From positions 17,257-81,256 of the forward strand of contig CANJRA010000011.1 of the NCBI GenBank assembly GCA_947476625.1: a stretch of DNA of 64,000 nt, given 5' to 3'. The notes under the pieces are model-generated. The model was given only the letters and a program-made list of their open reading frames with translations, was not told where the DNA came from and made no database searches. Made by a program: the position numbers and the translations under genes. This DNA is from Fidelibacterota bacterium. Its GTDB lineage: Bacteria; Pseudomonadota; Alphaproteobacteria; Rhodospirillales; Rhodospirillaceae. This document shows, piece after piece, positions 17,376-24,205 of the stretch; positions within the stretch are counted from its first letter, which is position 1; each line of letters opens with the position of its first letter.

Positions 17376-17474
17376 AAAGCTTACTCGCGTTTCCATCTGT
17401 GTGATTGGCGGAGAAAGGCGACGCATGTCGAAATACCGGAGGCTTCGCCCGGCGTCATGCGCAACATCTTGTTG

Positions 17475-18095
17475 CTACGATAGGAGGTTCTGCGACATCA
17501 GCAATCCAACCGGGGTTGCGGTCGCATTGTGCCACGTATGCATGGCGTTGCGCATAACCAGAAAATCGCCGCCGCGTAAAACAACATCGCCCTCATCGAG
17601 CAACAGCGTCACCTCTCCGTTAGCAATGAACACGTAGGTCAACGACGAAACGCGGTGCCAGCCTTTTATAGTCGCGCGGTCGATGGGGGCTGCGGAAGGC
17701 CGTAGTGTGGTGTACTGCCAGCGCGTTCCCGCCGTTGGTTGGTCGGGTGATGGCGACGGGACGGCGGGCAGAACAGTGTTAGGATCACCGGGGCCGCCGG
17801 CACCCAAGGGCTCTTGCGGGTTGGAGTGCCAAATTTCACCGCGCTTTATTCTCTCGTCTTTAAAGACATACGATTTGCCGCGCGCATTATTACCGATGAC
17901 GACCCGCCGGAAGTCTCCCCCCATGGGATCAATCGGCGCTTGCGCGTCCGCAGCGCGCGCGCGCGGTGCCGGCATTGTTAATGTGCCCGCTGTAACAGCG
18001 GCGACGGCAATCAAAGATCGGCGAAATAACGCACGCCGTCCGAGCGTCACCAAAAGTTGACCGGTCGCCGACAGGTTTTTTCCGAATTTTGACAT
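17475..18095 (-). CDS. Exported cupin-domain protein
   Basis: 206 residues behind GGGGAG. The N-terminus looks like a Tat signal (GRRALFRRSLIAVAAVTAG, ending near ARAAD). The cupin core is in the C-terminal half: GWHRVSSLTYVFIANGEV, then LLLDEGDVVLRGGDFLVM and NAMHTWHN, which supplies candidate metal-binding His and Glu residues. It may be a dioxygenase, isomerase or binding protein. It is the first gene of the leftward group cupin / cytochrome c / PQQ dehydrogenase / VOC and diverges from cassette copy 2. Tat export would fit a metal loaded in the cytoplasm. Confidence 0.75.
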   Translation of the reverse strand: MSKFGKNLSATGQLLVTLGRRALFRRSLIAVAAVTAGTLTMPAPRARAADAQAPIDPMGGDFRRVVIGNNARGKSYVFKDERIKRGEIWHSNPQEPLGAGGPGDPNTVLPAVPSPSPDQPTAGTRWQYTTLRPSAAPIDRATIKGWHRVSSLTYVFIANGEVTLLLDEGDVVLRGGDFLVMRNAMHTWHNATATPVGLLMSQNLLS

Positions 18096-18547
18096 TACTC
18101 ACTCCCCTCGAAGCCCTTGGAAAAAGGCTCCTCCCAGCTTTGTAAGCTAGCATTGCCAACCTGCATTGGCTAACAACTCGGCTATCAAAATGAAGCCCTT
18201 TTGCCCGGGCTAAGAGTCTTCCAAAACCCGCCGCCTAAATTTGTGCAGTGCACACTAAATTGCGTGATGGTCTCACGACTCCGAAGGCAATAAAGCATTT
18301 CAATAGAAGGGCTTTATGGCTGTAGTCTGTGGCCATGCGGCCTATACTTTTAAGCCCGGCCCAGTTACACTTTTAACGCATTATCAAGGCGGCGCTGAAG
18401 CCATAAAAATATGCTTCAAAGCGACGAATGCCTTGAGTGCGTTGTTTCTTTGTTCGGGTAAAAAAAGCGAGCGCAAACGAGCATAAAGTTTCAGAGCGAC
18501 ATCACGCGAATATCTCCAAGTATGGAGACATGACGGGAGGCATGGCG
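18096..18547. other. Divergent intergenic region of 452 bases
   Basis: This region lies between the leftward cupin gene and rightward cassette copy 2. It contains the palindrome at 18242-18254 and a TATACT (18343-18348) that could be a rightward -10 element without a clear -35. I see no supported gene in it. Confidence 0.55.
18242..18254. promoter_or_regulatory. Palindromic operator candidate TGTGCAGTGCACA
   Basis: A perfect inverted repeat, TGTGCA-G-TGCACA, is flanked by further AAATT / AAATT partial symmetry. It lies between two divergent exported-enzyme units, and its core is repeated at 11914-11924. It is a plausible regulator binding site; no regulator gene is present in the cluster. 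Confidence 0.35.
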
Positions 18548-19744
18548 ATGGCGATCTTAAAGGGAAACAATCTGGCGTCCGTTATCGTGCGACGTTCGTC
18601 GTCTGCCGCAGTAGTTTTACTCGCGGGCGCGGCTTTCGCTGGGCTATCGGCGCAGGGCGCCGGCGCGGCGGAAACCCGAAGCTTCGCGGTCAGCTGGTTC
18701 TATCCAGCTATTTATTCCCAAGCCGACAATTGTCCCAATGGCCTGAACCCGCTGTCTCACGACATTTTCATGCGGGCGCTTACTTCGACCGGAAAAACGC
18801 CGACGGAAGCCGAAGCTATTATCGAAGGCGTTGTCGAAGGTACCCCCGCGCAGCGTGACGCCAGCGGCAAACAGATTTCCGAACGCGGCACCTTCGCAGG
18901 CGCGCGCGTCAACGCTTACGAAAACCCGCTGACAGTGCCTGATCCAGGATTCACCACCGCGGTAGGGCGGTTTGCTTACGGCTTTAATCTCGACGGTCAG
19001 GGCGGCAAATCCGCAAAGCAGTTTGAAGATCCCGAGACGCACGAAAAGGGCGTCGATAATGGCCTGTTTCGCCTTTACGGCTGCTTGGCCAACCACCAGG
19101 CGCCTCCAGGAACCGAACCGAATTACCCCCTAGAAACGTGGGAAAGCATACGCGACACGATGCCGGCGTGGGTGCTCTCCATTACCGGCGACAACTTGAG
19201 CAAGGATGGCGACGTGACGGTGACTGTCGACCGCGCGATCAACAATGTCTTGCGCGACGCGCACGGTCACACGCGTCATGATCAAACGTTCCAGATAGAT
19301 CCCGATCCGCGTTCACATAACACCTTCAAGGGTAAAATTAAGGACGGCATGCTGACGGCGCAGATGTCCAAATTATACCTTCTTGGTGATCAATTCTTTC
19401 TGACGGAGTTTGATCTTACCAAGGCGCAGATCCGCTTAACCATGAAGCAGGATGGTGCCGCCGAGGGTTTCATCGGTGGGTATATGAAGTGGCTGCCGCT
19501 CTATTTTCAGCATGCCGGCAATGGCCTGAATGCTGAAACGTTTCGCGGGCTAGACATCGTTGGATTGTATTACGCGCTGCAGCGGTTGGCCGACGCCGAC
19601 CCCGATCCCGTAACCAAGAAAAACAAACGCCTGTCGAGCACTTGGCATGTTGAGATCGTACCAGCGTTCCTCATTCCTGCCGACCGGCCAGGCGATACTC
19701 AAGCGCAAGCAGATCCGATTATTCAAACGTCTCGCGCCCAGTAA
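18548..19744 (+). CDS. Exported protein of unknown function, first gene of cassette copy 2
   Basis: 398 residues from the ATG at 18548, which has GGGAGG 7 bases upstream; the ATG at 18542 is too close to that site, and longer in-frame starts are possible. A signal peptide ends near GAGAAE. The protein is a full-length relative of 4856-5968, sharing VSWFYPAIY, the DNCPNGLNPLS segment, the FEDPETHEKG loop, ANHQAPPG and WLPLYFQHAGNGLNAETFRG. It has an extra C-terminal tail rich in Gln, Ala and Asp. The family is not recognised. It heads the rightward operon, 11 bases before the DUF1592 gene. Confidence 0.75.
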   Translation: MAILKGNNLASVIVRRSSSAAVVLLAGAAFAGLSAQGAGAAETRSFAVSWFYPAIYSQADNCPNGLNPLSHDIFMRALTSTGKTPTEAEAIIEGVVEGTPAQRDASGKQISERGTFAGARVNAYENPLTVPDPGFTTAVGRFAYGFNLDGQGGKSAKQFEDPETHEKGVDNGLFRLYGCLANHQAPPGTEPNYPLETWESIRDTMPAWVLSITGDNLSKDGDVTVTVDRAINNVLRDAHGHTRHDQTFQIDPDPRSHNTFKGKIKDGMLTAQMSKLYLLGDQFFLTEFDLTKAQIRLTMKQDGAAEGFIGGYMKWLPLYFQHAGNGLNAETFRGLDIVGLYYALQRLADADPDPVTKKNKRLSSTWHVEIVPAFLIPADRPGDTQAQADPIIQTSRAQ

Positions 19745-19755
19745 AGGATCTGAGA

Positions 19756-21462
19756 ATGCGCGCTTCGACCTATCTGTCGGGCCTCATGTGTGGGGCGACG
19801 CTGTTCACCGCGATCATTGCCGGCGCGGCAGAGGTGAAACCGGTTCCAGCGGACGGCGACCCCGCGATTCGGCGTTTAAGTCCGGCGCAGTATGAGCAGA
19901 CGTTGACCGATATTTTCGGTCGCGACATCAAACTCGGCGGTCGTTTCGAGACTGAAGTTCGGGACAATGGCTTGTTCGCCGTGGGTGCGAGCCGCGTCAG
20001 CGTCACCTCGACCGGTTTACAGCGCTATGACGCGATGGCGCGCAACATTGCCGAACAGGTTGTCGACAAAAAGCATCGGACAACACTGGTGCCCTGTACG
20101 CCGGCGTCTTTAAAAGCCCCCGATGATGCGTGCGCCCGGCAATTTCTCAGCAAGACCGGGAGATTGTTATACCGGCGACCGATGACCGAGCAGGAACTGA
20201 AAATCCAGGTAAGTGCCGCCGCGAGGTCGGCCACGACTTTAGATAGTTTCTATGACGGTTTGGGTTTGAGCTTGGCTGCTACGCTGGCCTCTCCTCAGTT
20301 CTTGTTCCGTCGGGAAGTGGTGGAGCCTGATCCGAAGCATCGCGGGCAATACCGCTTGGACGCTTATTCCAAGGCGTCTCAGATCAGTTTCATGCTGTGG
20401 AACAGCGCGCCGGATAAAGAGCTTCTGGCGGCGGCTGAAAGCGGTGACATTCACACCGAGGCCGGTCTTGCGCGTCAGGTCGACCGCTTGTTGGCTTCGC
20501 CGCGTCTGGAAGCGGGCATCCGTGCGTTCTTCGACGACATGCTGCATCTCGACGAATTTGATACCGTATCTAAGGACGCTGCAATCTATCCGAAGTTTAC
20601 GACGGACGTCGCCCGCGACGCGCGCGAGCAGACCATGCGCACGATCGTCGACCACGTGCTGACACGCAACGGCGATTACCGGGATTTATTCACCACGCGG
20701 CGCACGTTTCTGACACCTGGTCTCGGCAGCATTTACCGCGTTGCCGTTGCGCCACCGCCCGAAAACGATTCCGCGAGCATGGGCTGGCAAGCGTATGAAT
20801 TTCCGGAAGGTGATTTGAGGGCCGGCCTACTCACGCAGGTGAGTTTCATCTCGATGCACTCTCATCCCGGCCGTTCGTCTCCGACCCTGCGCGGAAAGGC
20901 TTTGCGCGAGATTTTTCTGTGCCAAAAGGTTCCCGATCCGCCGGGCGCTGTAAACTTTACCCTGGTTCAAGACACCGGCAACCAAACTTACAAAACGGCC
21001 CGCGAACGCCTGAAAGCCCACGCTACGGAACCAATGTGCTCCGGATGCCACAAATTGATCGACCCCATGGGACTTGCGCTAGAAAGTTTTGATTCGGCGG
21101 GTGGATTCAGAACGACCGAGAACGGCGCGACGATTGATACCAGCGGCGAATTCGAGGGAAAGAAGTTCGCCGATGCTGCGGGTCTTGGCAAAGCTGTTCA
21201 AGCTTCGCCCGCCACGACGTCCTGCCTGGTCAATCGGCTTTATTCATTCGCTGTAGGCCGCGCACCCGCAAAAGACGAAACCCCTGTGCTGAAAAATTTG
21301 GAAGAAGACTTTACGGCGGATGGCTACAAGATTCCGAGCCTACTGCGCCGCATAGCAACGAGCGAAGCGTTGTTCCGTGTCGCGCCGGTGCAAACCGGCG
21401 CGATTGATGTGCCGTTACCAAAGTTTGCACAAATTAACACCTCACGGGAGGTTAAACCATGA
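19756..21462 (+). CDS. DUF1592/DUF1588/DUF1585 multidomain exported protein with CxxCH motif, cassette copy 2
   Basis: 568 residues with a short signal peptide (MRASTYLSGLMCGATLFTAI, cleavage near GAAEV) and AGGATCTGAG before the ATG. Domain order is the same as in 3100-4830: RRLSPAQYEQTL at the N-terminus, ARQFLSKTGRLLYRRPMTEQE, the DUF1592 block with YRLDAYSKASQISFMLWN, HSHPGRSSPTLRGKALRE, a heme-type motif in PMCSGCHKLIDPMGLALE, and a DUF1585-like end. Keeping CxxCH in both diverged copies argues that the heme (or metal) site matters. Its stop overlaps the start of the DUF1552 gene by 4 bases, so the two are translationally coupled. Confidence 0.85.
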   Translation: MRASTYLSGLMCGATLFTAIIAGAAEVKPVPADGDPAIRRLSPAQYEQTLTDIFGRDIKLGGRFETEVRDNGLFAVGASRVSVTSTGLQRYDAMARNIAEQVVDKKHRTTLVPCTPASLKAPDDACARQFLSKTGRLLYRRPMTEQELKIQVSAAARSATTLDSFYDGLGLSLAATLASPQFLFRREVVEPDPKHRGQYRLDAYSKASQISFMLWNSAPDKELLAAAESGDIHTEAGLARQVDRLLASPRLEAGIRAFFDDMLHLDEFDTVSKDAAIYPKFTTDVARDAREQTMRTIVDHVLTRNGDYRDLFTTRRTFLTPGLGSIYRVAVAPPPENDSASMGWQAYEFPEGDLRAGLLTQVSFISMHSHPGRSSPTLRGKALREIFLCQKVPDPPGAVNFTLVQDTGNQTYKTARERLKAHATEPMCSGCHKLIDPMGLALESFDSAGGFRTTENGATIDTSGEFEGKKFADAAGLGKAVQASPATTSCLVNRLYSFAVGRAPAKDETPVLKNLEEDFTADGYKIPSLLRRIATSEALFRVAPVQTGAIDVPLPKFAQINTSREVKP

Positions 21463-22796
21463 CGCTTAACGGTAAAATCAATCGCCGTATCGCGCTTCGC
21501 GGGATCGTGGCTGGAACAGCCGTTACGGTTGGCCTGCCCTTCTTGGATTGTTTTTTGAACACACACGGCACAGCGCTCGCCTCCGGCGCAGAACTGCCGC
21601 GTTGTTTCGGAACCTTTTTTTACGGACTGGGATTTAATCCCGGCCGGTGGGAGCCCAAAGTTATCGGCGCGAATTACGAGATGGCGCCGGAATTAGCGGC
21701 GCTGACCCCGTTCAAGAATAAGATCAATATTTACAGCGGGATGAAATGTTTTCTGGATGGTAGGCCGAATGTGGTGCACAGCACTGGCGTCCAGGTTTGC
21801 ATGCACGGCGGTCTTGCGCGCTCACGTGAAGTGACGCGCCCGACCATCGATAGTCTGATCGCCGATGTGATCGGCACGCGGACGCGCTTCCGTTCGATTG
21901 AAGTATCCTCCGCCGGCAATACGAGAAGCTTGAGCAGCCGAGGTCGCGGTGAAGTGAACCCAGCGGAAATCTCGCCGACCTCATTGTATGCAAGAATATT
22001 CGGACCTGAGTTTCAGGATCCCAATGCGGCTGATTTTAAGCCTGACCCGCGCGTGTTGGCACGGCGTAGCGTGCTGTCCGGTGTGACAGAGCAGCGAGCG
22101 AGTTTGGTGAAGGGTTTGGGAACATTGGATCGTGCGCGGCTTGACCAATATTTTACGTCGCTCCGCGAGCTTGAGCAGCAACTGGACTTGGCGTTGCAAA
22201 AGCCCGAGCCGCTGGAAGCATGTTCCACGCCTACCGCGCTGAAGGATGCCCGGTCAGGAACGGTCGTTGACGATGTCGTGCTCAATAATAAGTTATTCTC
22301 GCAGATGATTGCCCACACGCTTGCCTGTGGGCAAACGCACGTATTCAACAGCATTTTCTCGTCGGCGGCATCGAATGTGCGGCGGGCGGGACGGGCCGAT
22401 ACACATCACGTTTTAACGCACGAAGAGGGCGTAGATGAAACGCTTGGCGTGCAACCGGAAGTGACGTGGTTTAACGAGCGCAGCGTGGATGGAATCGCCG
22501 CATTGATTGGGGCATTGGACGGCATCCGCGAGGGCGACCGAACTCTGCTGGATCGAACACTGGTTTACGTCTCGACGGATACCGGCCTCGCGCGCATTCA
22601 CTCGGTCGACAATATTCCGTTGATGACGGTTGGCGGTGCGAATGGACGTATCAAGACCGGCATTCATTTCCATGCAAAGAGCGATCCTGTAACGCGTCTC
22701 GGCCTGACTGTTCAGCAGCTCATGGGCGTGCCGGCGAGCAATTGGGGCGAGGAATCAAATCAAACGGGCGCAGCGATCACCGAGGTCATGGCATAA
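21459..22796 (+). CDS. DUF1552 protein with Tat signal, cassette copy 2
   Basis: 445 residues. The ATGA overlap with the DUF1592 gene and GGGAGG upstream fix the start. A twin-arginine signal (INRRIALRG, R9-R10, then a hydrophobic stretch) precedes the DUF1552 body: GTFFYGLGFNPGRWEP, SLSSRGRGEVNPAEISP, ACGQTHVFNSIFSSA and YVSTDTGLARIHS. It aligns end to end with 1740-3089. The function is unassigned. Co-export by the Tat route with a Sec-type DUF1592 partner is conserved in both cassettes, so they may form a complex in the periplasm. Confidence 0.85.
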   Translation: MTLNGKINRRIALRGIVAGTAVTVGLPFLDCFLNTHGTALASGAELPRCFGTFFYGLGFNPGRWEPKVIGANYEMAPELAALTPFKNKINIYSGMKCFLDGRPNVVHSTGVQVCMHGGLARSREVTRPTIDSLIADVIGTRTRFRSIEVSSAGNTRSLSSRGRGEVNPAEISPTSLYARIFGPEFQDPNAADFKPDPRVLARRSVLSGVTEQRASLVKGLGTLDRARLDQYFTSLRELEQQLDLALQKPEPLEACSTPTALKDARSGTVVDDVVLNNKLFSQMIAHTLACGQTHVFNSIFSSAASNVRRAGRADTHHVLTHEEGVDETLGVQPEVTWFNERSVDGIAALIGALDGIREGDRTLLDRTLVYVSTDTGLARIHSVDNIPLMTVGGANGRIKTGIHFHAKSDPVTRLGLTVQQLMGVPASNWGEESNQTGAAITEVMA

Positions 22797-22826
22797 GCCA
22801 TTTCTAGCCGTGATGGAGAGTTGGCG

Positions 22827-24029
22827 ATGAATGTAAAAGCGTCTTTATTTTTGAGCGGCGTGTCGTGTCTCGCGCTGATCTCATTTGGTGAATACGTTTT
22901 GGCTGCGGTAACGCCGCGTAAAGATATGGCGCCGCCGCTCGCCACACCGCCCGGCGTGACACTGCAAGCGGCTTACTACGCCGACGGCCAAGGTATGACG
23001 CTTTACACGTTTGAAAAGGACGTGAAGCCCGGCACATCGAGTTGTGTGGACGATTGCGCAAAGAACTGGCCGCCGGTGCTTGCCCCCGCAGACGCGCAGG
23101 AAACTGGCCATTGGTCATTTGCCGTCCGTCCCGACGGCGCCAAGCAATGGGCCCTCAACGGCAAACCCGTCTATACCTTCAGCGGCGATAAAAAAGTCGG
23201 CACCGCCAATGGCAATGGCTCAGATGGCGGTGCTTGGCGCGCGGTGGAGATCAATCTGGGCGGCATTGCGGAAGTACCCGCTGGCTTCGCGGTGCAGGAA
23301 GTTGCTGATGCTTCGGGTCATGCGCTCGTCGATCATCGTGGCGTCAGTGTCTATATGTTCGTGGGTGATGGCGCTCCGCCCGAGTCCAATATCTGGGTTC
23401 CCCTTGAGGCGGCGGCGATTGCTAATCCTGTAGGTGATTTTTCGATTATCAAGGCGGCCGATGGCGCCGAACACTGGGCCTATAAAGGCAAACCGCTTTA
23501 CACGTACTCTCATGATGTGAGCCCGGGCGACGCTAAAGGCGTTAACGTCGATGCGCGATGGACCGTCGCATTGGTCGAGCGGTTTTTTGTGCCGAAGAAT
23601 GTTGTCGTTCGCGCCAATCCCGGCTTGGGAACAGTTTTATCCACCACGAATGGCGCGACGCTCTACATGCTCGATGGCTTTCGCTATCAGGTTGGCACAC
23701 ACAATACACGCGCCGCTTCGCGTGGTATTCCCGAGACCGGCCGATCGATCGGCACGCGTGGATGCGAAGCCGACTGCATTGAGACCCGCATTCCATTCGC
23801 AGCACCAGCCGACGCTCAACCGGCAGGATATTGGACTATATTGACGCGCTCAGATGGTTCGCGCCAATGGGCCTATCGTGGGTACGCGCTTTACACCTAT
23901 GCCGGCGATAAAGCGCCAGGCGATATGCTCGGTAACGATATTTACGATCTGAGGATCAGCCACGTTGCGCACAAAGTGGTCGATCCGAGCCTGCCGATTT
24001 CTCTCAATTGGCATGTGGCCTATCCTTAA
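22827..24029 (+). CDS. Exported PF03640-type repeat protein, cassette copy 2
   Basis: 400 residues from the ATG at 22827 with TGGAGAG upstream; a TTG two codons earlier is less likely. A signal peptide (about residues 1-25) is followed by the same imperfect repeats as 537-1733: QGMTLYTFEKDVKPGTSSC, KQWALNGKPVYTF, EHWAYKGKPLYTY and RQWAYRGYALYTY, plus paired cysteines in RGCEADCIETR. The protein ends in NWHVAYP, as copy 1 ends in NWHIVYP. Function is unknown. It closes cassette copy 2, 11 bases before the tRNA gene on the other strand. Confidence 0.8.
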   Translation: MNVKASLFLSGVSCLALISFGEYVLAAVTPRKDMAPPLATPPGVTLQAAYYADGQGMTLYTFEKDVKPGTSSCVDDCAKNWPPVLAPADAQETGHWSFAVRPDGAKQWALNGKPVYTFSGDKKVGTANGNGSDGGAWRAVEINLGGIAEVPAGFAVQEVADASGHALVDHRGVSVYMFVGDGAPPESNIWVPLEAAAIANPVGDFSIIKAADGAEHWAYKGKPLYTYSHDVSPGDAKGVNVDARWTVALVERFFVPKNVVVRANPGLGTVLSTTNGATLYMLDGFRYQVGTHNTRAASRGIPETGRSIGTRGCEADCIETRIPFAAPADAQPAGYWTILTRSDGSRQWAYRGYALYTYAGDKAPGDMLGNDIYDLRISHVAHKVVDPSLPISLNWHVAYP

Positions 24030-24040
24030 CAGGAAGGCGT

Positions 24041-24118
24041 TGGTGGGCCCGGCAGGACTTGAACCTGCAACCAGACCGTTATGAGCGGCCTGCTCTAACC
24101 AAATTGAGCTACAGGCCC
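24041..24118 (-). tRNA. tRNA with CAU anticodon, probably tRNA-Ile2 (lysidine-modified); elongator Met is the alternative
   Basis: On the minus strand a complete cloverleaf starts at 24118: acceptor GGGCCTG pairs with CGGGCCC, the D arm has TAGCTCA...GGTTAGAGC, the anticodon arm GGCCG-CTCATAA-CGGTC gives CAU, the T arm has GCAGGTTCAAGTCCTGC, then discriminator A and an encoded CCA (24041-24043). The GGGCCTGTAGCTCA acceptor/D region resembles alphaproteobacterial tRNA-Ile(CAU) more than elongator tRNA-Met, by recollection. Its 3' end faces the accessory cluster. Confidence 0.9.
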
Positions 24119-24149
24119 CACCGTTTCCGAGGGCAAAAAACTGTCCCCC

Positions 24150-24181
24150 AAAACAAAACGGCCGGCGGTGAACGCCGGCCG
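24150..24181 (-). terminator. Intrinsic terminator of rpoD
   Basis: On the minus strand CGGCCGGCG and CGCCGGCCG (24173-24181 and 24159-24167) form a 9-bp GC stem with a 5-base loop, followed by TTTTGTTTT (24158-24150). Confidence 0.85.
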
Positions 24182-24205
24182 TGAAATCAAAATCGCACGT
24201 CGGCG

